From contig DAIODI010000074.1 in NCBI GenBank assembly GCA_036746875.1, positions 1 through 12,331 on the forward strand: a stretch of 12,331 nt of DNA. The letters run 5' to 3'. Every line of letters starts with the position of its first letter. Positions within the stretch are counted from its first letter, which is position 1. Shown here one piece after another: positions 1-6,251 of this stretch. The position numbers were made by a program, and so were the translations under genes. The notes beneath the pieces are model-generated. The model did no database searches. It had not been told where the DNA came from and was given only the letters and a program-made list of their open reading frames with translations. This DNA comes from DAIODI01 sp036746875. Its GTDB lineage: Bacteria > Pseudomonadota > Alphaproteobacteria > Rhizobiales > Aestuariivirgaceae.

Positions 1-59
1 AACTTTTCGTCGCCCCCGGCCCTCATCTCCCCCCCCCGGGACCCGCTCTAATCTTTCAA

Positions 60-89
60 TTAACAAAGATAACGTGTAGCTTTGATATT
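60..89 (+). promoter_or_regulatory. Candidate sigma70-type promoter of the flp pilin gene
   Basis: Positions 1-203 hold no convincing gene. The stretch from about 50 to 95 is clearly AT-richer than the rest of the window. Inside it, TTAACA (60-65) matches five of six bases of a -35 box, and GATATT (84-89) matches four of six of a -10 box, with an 18-bp spacer. This would leave an untranslated leader of about 105 nt before the pilin ATG. The leader contains a 5-bp inverted repeat (GCCTT 114-118 / AAGGC 123-127) and a long-range 7-bp pair (GGTTGGG 99-105 / CCCAACC 160-166). Further upstream, 29-37 is a run of nine C. The promoter call is inferred from motif likeness only. Confidence 0.35.
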
Positions 90-203
90 CTGAAACGAGG
101 TTGGGTCATTCATGCCTTGTTCAAGGCGTGGCGTTAGATCGCTTGTGATTATCGCAAACCCCAACCCATTGTCCGGCTTCATGCGGCAATCGGGGAGCAA
201 CCC

Positions 204-368
204 ATGACGAGGTTTGTTCGCTTAATCGAGGACGAGTCGGGCGCGGTCATGATCGAGTACGGTCTGATCGCGGCCATCGTCGGCCTTGTCCTTGTCACCG
301 CCCTGCCGGCGCTCTCATCGGTTATCGGCTCGATGTTCGCCAACATCGCTGACTTGCTGCCGGACTGA
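204..368 (+). CDS. flp: Flp family type IVb pilin
   Basis: This 54-residue protein is a typical Flp-type (class IVb) prepilin, the major subunit of Tad/Cpa pili used for surface attachment. The N-terminus is short and polar (13 residues with Arg3 and Arg6), ending in Gly13. After it comes A-V-M-I-E-Y, so Glu and Tyr occupy positions +5 and +6 of the mature protein, the hallmark recognised by the Flp prepilin peptidase (TadV/CpaA type). One hydrophobic helix follows (about residues 20-47) and the tail ends L-P-D. The length fits the family. The start is supported by GGGGAG at 192-197, 6 nt upstream of the ATG. No tad/cpa assembly genes are visible in the window, so it is either the edge of a locus lying to the left or an orphan pilin. 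It converges with the minus-strand hydrolase cluster. Confidence 0.9.
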   Translation: MTRFVRLIEDESGAVMIEYGLIAAIVGLVLVTALPALSSVIGSMFANIADLLPD

Positions 369-382
369 TCAGCCGCAGTCGG

Positions 383-415
383 GATCGGCGCGCCGTCGTG
401 CTCTTCGCTCCGATC
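383..415. terminator. Possible bidirectional terminator hairpin between convergent genes
   Basis: The 89-bp spacer between the pilin stop and the end of the minus-strand cluster contains GATCGG (383-388) paired with CCGATC (410-415). The stem can be extended by three GC pairs after one mismatch. A second, bulged pairing, CCGGACTG (360-367) with CAGTCGGG (376-383), overlaps the pilin stop. Neither is followed by a T tract on either strand, so intrinsic termination is not shown. The position between two converging genes is the main argument. Confidence 0.3.
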
Positions 416-457
416 AGCGCCGCCGGACCCACCGTGTTTGCAGCATACGGATGAGCC

Positions 458-859
458 TCAGCCGCCGATGGCGAAGTCCGGATCGATCCTGCGACCCATT
501 TCGGTCAGGGGCCCCGCCATCAGCGCCTGCGCCTCGGCGTCGTGGGCGGCCACCGCCGCCAGCCAGAAGCTGACTAGCGCCGCCGAGATCGCTTCCGCTT
601 CGTTGCGGTCGTTTTGCGCGCGCGCCTCGTGGTCGATGAGCCGGGTGATCAGATGCTTCTGGCGCTGCCGCTCCCCGGCCCGAAAGTCGTCCAGGCTTCC
701 CGCAGCGCCCAGGAAATCGCGCCACGTGAGCACCAGCGAAGCCGCCACCGCGTCCTGCCGGTTCGGCGGCAGCCGGCGGTAGGCCGCCATCCGGTCGGTG
801 AACGCGCCGGTCACCCGATCGTGCCATTGGCCGTCGCCCACCTCGAGCCAGCGGAACAT
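458..859 (-). CDS. Hypothetical protein, last gene of the hydrolase cluster
   Basis: I do not recognise this 133-residue protein. It begins MFRWLEVGDG and appears all-helical and highly charged in the middle (the stretch around residues 55-88 is rich in Arg, Glu, Asp and Gln). An alanine-rich, more hydrophobic helix follows at about 88-113. There is no signal peptide, no clear membrane segment and no cysteines. The start is well supported: AAGGAGG lies about 6 nt upstream of the ATG at 859. It follows the CocE-type hydrolase gene by 16 nt on the same strand, so it is probably co-transcribed as the last gene of the operon. That context suggests a link to the hydrolases but does not give a function. 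Codon use resembles its neighbours. Confidence 0.75.
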   Translation of the reverse strand: MFRWLEVGDGQWHDRVTGAFTDRMAAYRRLPPNRQDAVAASLVLTWRDFLGAAGSLDDFRAGERQRQKHLITRLIDHEARAQNDRNEAEAISAALVSFWLAAVAAHDAEAQALMAGPLTEMGRRIDPDFAIGG

Positions 860-875
860 GTGCGCCTCCTTCGCC

Positions 876-2903
876 TCAGTTGAGATTGCGCGGAATGGTC
901 TCGTCGAAGTCGCGGGCGAACACCAGATCGTCGCCCTCCCACGCCTCGATGCGCGCCTTGAGATGGAAGTGGGTCGCCGAGGCCGTCATCTCCGACATGG
1001 TCTCGGTGCGCACCCGCCAGCCCGCCCAGGGGCCGTCGTCGCGTTCGAGTTCCTCGGTCCAGTGCGTGGTCATCCGCGCCGACAGGGGATCTCCGGGCAG
1101 GATCGCGTGAGTCTCGCGGCCGATGCCGCCGGCGATCAGGCCGTGCGAGCGGATCTTCGTCTTGCCGAAGTCGTCGGCGATGTCGATCGTCACCCGGCCG
1201 GTTGCGGGGTCAACCGTGGTTTCGCGCCGGTTCGATCCCTCCCGCAAGACCTCCTGGTCGAGCGGCGGCGCCGCCACGGCCTCGGGGAACTGCGGCTCGC
1301 GATCATGCGGGGACGGCCGCCGGATCGGGACGGCGAGCGTGCTTTCACCGGTGAACACGCTGAGCGTCACCGGCTCGGGCGCGGGCCACATCAGCGGCCA
1401 GTAGCAGGTGGAGAGCGACAGGCGCAGCGTATGCCCTTTCGGCAGCCGCCAGGCGATGTCGTCGAGCTTCAGCGTCACCGTGGTCTTCTCGCCGGGTTTC
1501 AGCGGCGAAGGGCGCTCGGCGCTGTCGCGCTGGCAGAGATTCTTGATCGTGTAGGCGATGCGCGAAACCGAGCCGTCGGGGCGCACGTCGTTAAGGCGGG
1601 CGGCGATGAACGCCACCGGCCGGTCGCTGGCGAAGGTGAGCCGCGCTTCCGCCGCACCGACGATCTCGATGTCCTCGCCGAGCTTGCCGGAGTCGAAGAC
1701 GAGCGAGCCTTCGTCATCGCGCCGCTGGTCGCCCGGGAACTCCGGGCCGAGCCAGATCACGCAGAACTCGCCGCCGTCGCGCCCTGTGGTCTGCGGCGAG
1801 CAGATCGCCAGCGGCTCCACCGGCCCCTTCGCCTCGGTGAGCTTGCCGCGCGAAAGGTGCAGCGTGTGGCGCTCCACCGGCCCCGGCCAGAACGGATCCT
1901 GCCGCCAGCGCCCCGGCCAGCGGGCGGGGAGCGCCGGGGCGGGCGCAATCGAATCGAGCACATAGTAGCGCACGCCCGGATCGCGCATCACGCCCGTCGG
2001 CTCGCCCTTCAGCCAGAAGTCCCACCAGCGCAACGCCTCCTGCAGGAAGCCGATGCGCGGCTCCGGCACGGCGAAGTGCGGATACTTGTGCGCCCACGGC
2101 CCGATGATCGCCTTCACCGGCGCGCGCAGTCCGGCAAGCAGCCGCGGCACGGCGTTGGAGTAGGCGTCGTTCCAGCCGCCGACCGCCAGCACCGCCGCTT
2201 CGATGGCGGTGAAGTCCTCGCACACCGAGCCGTGCTTCCAGTAGGCGTCGCGGTGGGGATGCTTCAGCCATTCGGCGGCGAGGAACGGTTCGGCCTCAAG
2301 GCGCTGGAGCCACATCTCCTTCCAGCGCTCGCCGACGATGGCGGGATCGGGCGGACGCGAGGAGTAGGCGAGCATGGTGCCGCCCCAGCCCAGATTCTCG
2401 TTGATGACGCAGCCGCCCTTGTAGTGGATGTCGTCGGCGTAGCGGTCGTCTGTCGAGCACAGCGTGATGATCGCCTTGCGGCCGGGGGGCCGACGCGCCG
2501 CCACCTGCAGCCCGTTGAAGTCGCCCCACGAGATCCCCATCATGCCGACCGCGCCGTTCGACCACGGCTGCTTCACGATCCAGTCGATCACCGCGACGGC
2601 GTCGTCCTGCTCCTGCAGGGCGTATTCGTCGAGCATCACCCCGTCCGATTCGCCGGCGCCGCGCATGTCGACGCGCAGGCACACATAGCCGTGGCCGGCG
2701 AAGTAGGGATGGGTGAGCTGGTCACGCACCGTGGTGCCGTCGCGCTTGCGATACGGCAGATATTCGAGGATCGCCGGCGCAGGCTTCGTCGCGGCGCTTT
2801 CAGGCATCCAGATGCGGGCGGCGAGCTTCGCCCCGTCCGGCATCTCGATCCACGCGTTTTCGATCTCGCGCACGGGGTGCGGAAACTGGTCGATGGTCTT
2901 CAT
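876..2903 (-). CDS. CocE/NonD family serine hydrolase (X-Pro dipeptidyl-peptidase S15 fold)
   Basis: This 675-residue protein is an alpha/beta hydrolase of the CocE/NonD group, which hydrolyses ester or amide bonds through a Ser-Asp-His triad. An N-terminal strand region (about 13-35) leads to E-Y-L-P-Y-R-K (47-53), whose Tyr51 fits the oxyanion-hole tyrosine of cocaine esterase. R-G-x-G-x-S-D lies at 81-87. The nucleophile elbow is G-I-S-W-G-D at 123-128 (Ser125), with probable Asp246 in V-G-G-W-N-D and His272 in G-P-W-A-H. The C-terminal half (about 310-560) resembles the jelly-roll PepX C-terminal domain, and residues 560-675 form an extra tail usual in this long subtype. No signal peptide is visible, so it is likely cytoplasmic. 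The residue after the elbow is Asp128, where relatives usually have Gly. A GGAG lies about 12 nt before the ATG, a weak ribosome site. The substrate is unknown. Confidence 0.88.
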   Translation of the reverse strand: MKTIDQFPHPVREIENAWIEMPDGAKLAARIWMPESAATKPAPAILEYLPYRKRDGTTVRDQLTHPYFAGHGYVCLRVDMRGAGESDGVMLDEYALQEQDDAVAVIDWIVKQPWSNGAVGMMGISWGDFNGLQVAARRPPGRKAIITLCSTDDRYADDIHYKGGCVINENLGWGGTMLAYSSRPPDPAIVGERWKEMWLQRLEAEPFLAAEWLKHPHRDAYWKHGSVCEDFTAIEAAVLAVGGWNDAYSNAVPRLLAGLRAPVKAIIGPWAHKYPHFAVPEPRIGFLQEALRWWDFWLKGEPTGVMRDPGVRYYVLDSIAPAPALPARWPGRWRQDPFWPGPVERHTLHLSRGKLTEAKGPVEPLAICSPQTTGRDGGEFCVIWLGPEFPGDQRRDDEGSLVFDSGKLGEDIEIVGAAEARLTFASDRPVAFIAARLNDVRPDGSVSRIAYTIKNLCQRDSAERPSPLKPGEKTTVTLKLDDIAWRLPKGHTLRLSLSTCYWPLMWPAPEPVTLSVFTGESTLAVPIRRPSPHDREPQFPEAVAAPPLDQEVLREGSNRRETTVDPATGRVTIDIADDFGKTKIRSHGLIAGGIGRETHAILPGDPLSARMTTHWTEELERDDGPWAGWRVRTETMSEMTASATHFHLKARIEAWEGDDLVFARDFDETIPRNLN

Positions 2904-2948
2904 GGGAGAAGGCGGCTCCGGGCGCTCCTGCTTGGGCTTGTGGCGCGC

Positions 2949-3887
2949 TTAGTGCGGCAGGCGGCCCGAATAGGCAAGGGCCGCCACCGCCTCCACGATG
3001 GCCGCGAACGAGGCCGCCGCCGGCGCGCTCATGTGCCGGGCGCGCAGGAAGGCGTGGACGAGTTGCGGTTCGAGCCGCACCCGCGCCGGCACGCCCGCCG
3101 TCGCGAGCGCCGCGGCGAAGTCGAAACAGTCGTCGTGCAACGGATCCCACTCGCAGGCGACCAGAAAGGCGGGTGGAAGCGCGCGCCAGTCAGTTTCGGC
3201 GAGCGGCGTTGCAAACTTCCGCATGGAGGCGTCGGGCTCGACGCCGCCGAGCCAGGTTTCGGCGTACCAGGCGACATCGCGGGTGGAGAGCCCCGGCGCT
3301 TCGGCGCGCTCCACATAGGAGCCGCGCGACCGGTCGCCGCCAAGCCCCGGATAGACCAGCACGAGGCCGCGGGGCGCTGGCAGGCCGCGATCGCGCGCGT
3401 GAAGAGCGATGGCGGCCGCAAGGCCGCCGCCGGCGCTGTCGCCCGCCAGCGTCACCGGGCCATGCGCCGCAAGCGCCGCATAGACCGCGCGGCAATCGTC
3501 GAAGGCCGCCGGGAAACGGTGCTCCGGCGCCAGCCGGTAGTCCACCGCCGTCACGCGCACCCGGGCGCGAGCGGAAAGTTCGGCGCAGATGTCGTCATGG
3601 CTGTCGAGACCGCCGACGACGAAGCCGCCGCCGTGGAGGTAGAGCACCCGCGGGGCGTCCGCGACCGGCGGCGTGTAGTGGCGAACCGGCACGGCTGCAC
3701 CCGGCGCGGCCACGGCGCTGTCGCAAACCGTCACGCCCTCCGGGCGCGGCTTGCGGAAATGGCGGCAGAGCGCGTCGTAGAAGGCGCGCTGTTCGGCCAT
3801 CGTGAAGTCCACCGCGTTGTGCGGATAGAGCGCGGCCGTCTCGGCGAGGAACCGCAGGATGCCCGGGTCAGAAGGCCCGGCGGTCAT
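2949..3887 (-). CDS. Alpha/beta hydrolase, HSL (bacterial lipase family IV) type esterase 2
   Basis: This 312-residue carboxylesterase-like enzyme belongs to the hormone-sensitive-lipase family. H-G-G-G-F at 85-89 supplies the oxyanion hole, G-D-S-A-G-G at 149-154 carries nucleophile Ser151, W-D-P-L-H-D-D gives Asp248, and V-H-A-F gives His278. The family sequence D-Y-R-L-A-P-E is at 116-122. I start at the ATG at 3887 because it overlaps the upstream stop as ATGA, which points to translational coupling. An in-frame start 23 codons earlier would add an Arg-rich segment that overlaps the neighbour and looks non-native. It is a paralog of the upstream esterase: both share the G-G-x-D-x-H-D-D-x-C-A-E block, the A-E-A-P segment and a near-identical C-terminus. 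The segment before the nucleophile elbow is about 8 residues shorter here. Short-chain acyl esters are the family's usual substrates; the real one is unknown. Confidence 0.87.
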   Translation of the reverse strand: MTAGPSDPGILRFLAETAALYPHNAVDFTMAEQRAFYDALCRHFRKPRPEGVTVCDSAVAAPGAAVPVRHYTPPVADAPRVLYLHGGGFVVGGLDSHDDICAELSARARVRVTAVDYRLAPEHRFPAAFDDCRAVYAALAAHGPVTLAGDSAGGGLAAAIALHARDRGLPAPRGLVLVYPGLGGDRSRGSYVERAEAPGLSTRDVAWYAETWLGGVEPDASMRKFATPLAETDWRALPPAFLVACEWDPLHDDCFDFAAALATAGVPARVRLEPQLVHAFLRARHMSAPAAASFAAIVEAVAALAYSGRLPH

Positions 3888-4855
3888 CCCGGCGGCCGTC
3901 CGTCGTGGGCGAGCGCGCGCACGGCCTCGACGATCGCATCGAAGCCCGCCCGGCATGCGGCGCTATGATTGCGGGCGCGCATGTAGCTGTGGGCGAGCGC
4001 CGGCTCCTCGCGCAAGACGCTGGGCACGCCTGCGGCTCTCAGCCGGTCGTGGAACATCACGCCGTCGTCGCGCAGCGGATCGAAGCCCGCGACGGTGATG
4101 AAGGCCGGCGGCAGGCCGGCGAGCGAGGCCGCCGAGCGCGGCGCCGCATAGGGGTCCGACCAGGCGGACGATCCCTTCGGCCCAAGGAACGCGCCGAGGT
4201 AGAAGGCCATCTCGTCGCGCGTCAGGCATGGAGCCTCGGCGTTGCGGATGTACGAGGGGGTGTCGATGTCGGCGCCGAGCACGGGATAGATCAGCGCCAT
4301 GCCGCGCAGCTGCGGCAGCCCCTTGTCGCGCAGCCACAAGGCCAGGCCGGCGCTCATCTGTCCGCCGGCCGAGTCGCCCACGGCGATGATCCGCGAAGGA
4401 TCGACGCCGTGATCGGCGGCGCGGGCGCGCAGCGTGGAGAGCACGGCCAGCGAGTCGCGCAGCTGCGCCGGGTAGGGCTGTTCCGGCGCGAGGCGGTAAT
4501 CCACGACTGCAACGGCGACGCCTGCCCCGGCCGCCATTTCGGCGCACATGTCGTCGTGGGTGTCGATGCCGCCCAGAACCCAGCCGCCGCCGTGGAAGTA
4601 AACGGCCCCCGGAACCACCTCTGCCGTCGCGGGGCGGTGCAGCCGCACCGCAATGTCGGCGTCGCCGCGGATCACGAGATCGGTCGAGACGAGGCCGTCC
4701 GGGGCCGCGGCCCTGAACTGCCGGCACAGCGCGTTCCACTCGCTGCGCTGTCTGGCGAGCGGCCAGGCGTGGCTTTCAGGCGGCGACAGCGCCATGAGCC
4801 GGTCGTGGAAGGCGAGCATGCCGGGATCGATTCCGGCGGGCGTCCTGGCGGGCAC
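3884..4855 (-). CDS. Alpha/beta hydrolase, HSL (bacterial lipase family IV) type esterase 1
   Basis: This is the first gene of the minus-strand hydrolase cluster. It encodes a family IV esterase with H-G-G-G-W (oxyanion hole), V-G-D-S-A-G-G (nucleophile Ser), F-D-P-L-R-D-D (catalytic Asp) and L-A-H-S-Y (catalytic His), in that order. Numbered from a GTG at 4903 these are His104, Ser178, Asp275 and His305. Two GTG starts are possible. The one at 4903 has no ribosome site. The one at 4855 has GAGGT about 5 nt upstream and gives a 323-residue protein whose N-terminus aligns with the paralog next door, so I prefer it. No signal peptide is evident. The stop overlaps the start of esterase 2 (ATGA). 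The gene is divergent from phoR. The tandem paralogs suggest a duplication followed by specialisation, possibly on different acyl esters; the sequence does not show which. Confidence 0.86.
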   Translation of the reverse strand: MPARTPAGIDPGMLAFHDRLMALSPPESHAWPLARQRSEWNALCRQFRAAAPDGLVSTDLVIRGDADIAVRLHRPATAEVVPGAVYFHGGGWVLGGIDTHDDMCAEMAAGAGVAVAVVDYRLAPEQPYPAQLRDSLAVLSTLRARAADHGVDPSRIIAVGDSAGGQMSAGLALWLRDKGLPQLRGMALIYPVLGADIDTPSYIRNAEAPCLTRDEMAFYLGAFLGPKGSSAWSDPYAAPRSAASLAGLPPAFITVAGFDPLRDDGVMFHDRLRAAGVPSVLREEPALAHSYMRARNHSAACRAGFDAIVEAVRALAHDGRPPG

Positions 4856-4934
4856 GGGTGACCTCGGGGCGAAAACGTCGCAGCGCTCGGGCGGCGAATG
4901 CACAATTGTAATATGGTGGCGTCATGAATGCACG
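4856..4934. promoter_or_regulatory. Divergent promoter region between the hydrolase cluster and phoR
   Basis: This 79-bp interval contains the only AT-rich patch in the neighbourhood (about 4902-4915), which includes the palindrome ACAATTGT (4902-4909). On the minus strand TACAAT (4910-4905) matches five of six bases of a -10 box. On the plus strand TAATAT (4909-4914) matches four of six. The two candidate -10 elements therefore overlap, and both operons could start here in opposite directions. A minus-strand start near 4898 would place the GTG at 4903 upstream of the transcript, which agrees with the later GTG start chosen for esterase 1. No convincing -35 boxes and no convincing Pho box were found. 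Confidence 0.4.
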
Positions 4935-6101
4935 ATGGCTCATGCGGGACGATTCGCGCTGATGGTCTGGCCCTGGACCAGGGACGCGGACAAACCTGCC
5001 GCGCTCCCGGACGCCGGGGGTTCGGCGCCGCGCGCCATGGAAGACGGCGCGGCGGCGGTTCTTCAGGCCATTTCCGCCACCCTGCCCGATCCGCTGCTGG
5101 TGCTCGACGCGCAAGGTCAGGTGCTGCTCGCCAACCCTCACGCCACGGAGGCCCTCGACCAGGACCCGGCGGGCAAGCATATCTCGGCGTCCGTACGCTC
5201 CCCGGCGATCCTCGATGCGGTGTCGAACATTCTGGCGGGCGGCGAGGCCCGCCGCGTCGACTTCGAGCGCCGGGTGCCGGTGGTGCGCCGCTTCGAGACG
5301 TTCATCGCCCCCGTCGCCGCCCCGCGCGACGCTGGCGACGTGCGCGGCGCTCCCGCGGTTCTGATCGTCATGCGCGACCTGACGCGCGAACAGCAGCTTG
5401 AGCGCATGCGCGCCGATTTCGTCGCCCACGCCAGCCACGAACTGCGCACTCCCCTCGCCGCCGTTCTCGGGTTCATCGAGACGCTGCAGGGGCCCGCGAA
5501 GGAAGACGCAGCCGCCCGGGGACGATTCCTCGGCATGATGCAGGCGCAGGCCGAGCGCATGCGCCGCCTGATCGACGATCTCCTGTCGCTGTCGCGCATC
5601 GAGATGTCCGTCCACGAACGGCCGGTGTCGGTCATCGATCTCGCCGCGGTGACGCGCCTTGCCGTTGATCCGCTCACGTCGCTGGCGCGCGAGAACGGCG
5701 TCTCGATCGAGCTTGACCTTGCGGCCCCGCTCGCCGTTCGCGGCGACGCCGAGGCGCTGACACAGGTCGTGCAGAACCTCGTCGAGAACGCCATCAAGTA
5801 CGCCGCGACGGGCAAGCGCGTCGTGGTCCGGCTCGCCGCCGCCGATGGCGTGGCCGAACTGTCGGTGCAGGATTTCGGCCCCGGCATCGCGGCGGAGCAT
5901 CTGCCGCGGCTGACCGAGCGGTTCTACCGCGTCAACGCCCAGGAGAGCCGCTCGCGCGGCGGCACCGGCCTCGGCCTCGCCATCGTCAAGCACATTCTCA
6001 ACCGGCACCGCGGCCGGCTGTCCATCCAGTCCGCCCGGGGCCACGGGTCAACCTTCACGGCACGCTTGCCTGTCGCTGCCGATGCAGCGACAAACATCTG
6101 A
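4935..6101 (+). CDS. phoR: Phosphate regulon sensor histidine kinase PhoR
   Basis: This 388-residue protein is the sensor kinase that phosphorylates PhoB when phosphate is scarce. A PAS-like domain lies at about 43-150 (P-D-P-L-L-V-L-D-A-Q-G at 51-61). The HisKA dimerisation helix follows with H-E-L-R-T-P (His168 is the phospho-acceptor). The HATPase domain has an N box (Asn281 and Asn285 in Q-N-L-V-E-N), G1 box D-F-G-P-G (313-317), F box F-Y-R-V-N (330-334) and G2 box G-T-G-L-G-L (343-348). Identity as PhoR rests on domain order and on its place directly before pst genes. No transmembrane helix is visible, although PhoR proteins are usually membrane-anchored; the N-terminal 40 residues are polar. 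The start is uncertain: the ATG at 4935 has no clear ribosome site, with in-frame alternatives at 4962 and 5037. The gene is transcribed divergently from the hydrolase cluster. Confidence 0.9.
   Translation: MAHAGRFALMVWPWTRDADKPAALPDAGGSAPRAMEDGAAAVLQAISATLPDPLLVLDAQGQVLLANPHATEALDQDPAGKHISASVRSPAILDAVSNILAGGEARRVDFERRVPVVRRFETFIAPVAAPRDAGDVRGAPAVLIVMRDLTREQQLERMRADFVAHASHELRTPLAAVLGFIETLQGPAKEDAAARGRFLGMMQAQAERMRRLIDDLLSLSRIEMSVHERPVSVIDLAAVTRLAVDPLTSLARENGVSIELDLAAPLAVRGDAEALTQVVQNLVENAIKYAATGKRVVVRLAAADGVAELSVQDFGPGIAAEHLPRLTERFYRVNAQESRSRGGTGLGLAIVKHILNRHRGRLSIQSARGHGSTFTARLPVAADAATNI
6071..6092 (+). other. Perfect 9-bp RNA hairpin at the 3' end of phoR
   Basis: TGTCGCTGC (6071-6079) and GCAGCGACA (6084-6092) form a perfect stem with a CGAT tetraloop, inside the last codons of phoR. 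A run of five T follows 19 nt further on (6112-6116). That is too far for a textbook intrinsic terminator, but the hairpin could slow polymerase or protect the phoR 3' end, separating phoR from the much more strongly expressed pstS. The pairing is seen in the sequence; the role is inferred. Confidence 0.45.
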
Positions 6102-6117
6102 CAAGTAACCATTTTTA

Positions 6118-6154
6118 CTGTCACAAAACGGTGATGGGGGTGTCGCAAAAGAAT
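6118..6154 (+). promoter_or_regulatory. Pho box (PhoB binding site) and candidate -10 of the pstS promoter
   Basis: The stretch CTGTCACAAAACGGTGAT (6118-6135) has the two 7-bp half-sites separated by AAAA that define a PhoB box. The first half is a perfect CTGTCAC and the second (CGGTGAT) matches five of seven bases of CTGTCAT. A third, partly conserved unit (GTGTCGCAAAA, 6140-6150) lies in phase, 22 bp after the first. AAGAAT at 6149-6154 sits 13 bp after the box and matches four of six bases of a -10 element. In Pho promoters the box replaces the -35. The site lies about 100 bp before the pstS ATG, in the 150-bp gap after phoR, where phosphate-starvation induction of pstSCAB-phoU-phoB would be expected. 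Confidence 0.65.
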
Positions 6155-6251
6155 CGCGGCCGATGCTTATCACTCTCGTCCATCCGGCGATCAGCGCCGG
6201 TCGTTCCGGTCCGAAGAATCACCCGGCCGACAATCAATGGGAGACGTCTCG

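Noticed and set aside
29..37. Run of nine C that could be a phase-variation tract
   Set aside because: It lies in non-coding sequence more than 20 bp before the candidate promoter, with no reading frame or promoter spacer that a length change would alter. A sequencing artefact is also possible.
286..573. A 95-codon plus-strand open frame overlapping the pilin gene
   Set aside because: It is Arg/Ser/Pro-rich, overlaps the well-supported pilin and the end of the convergent gene, and has no ribosome site or family likeness.
798..3968. A 1056-codon open frame on the plus strand, antisense to the CocE-type gene and esterase 2
   Set aside because: It lies opposite two genes with complete catalytic motifs. 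Its translation is an Arg/His/Pro/Gly-rich string with no domain likeness, as expected for the antisense of GC-rich coding DNA.
4919..4936. Possible Pho box before phoR (GCGTCAT half-site)
   Set aside because: Only five of seven bases match, the partner half-site is poor, and the match overlaps the likely phoR start codon.
4776..6044. A 422-codon minus-strand open frame across phoR
   Set aside because: The kinase on the other strand has all expected boxes; the antisense translation is low-complexity and matches no family I know.
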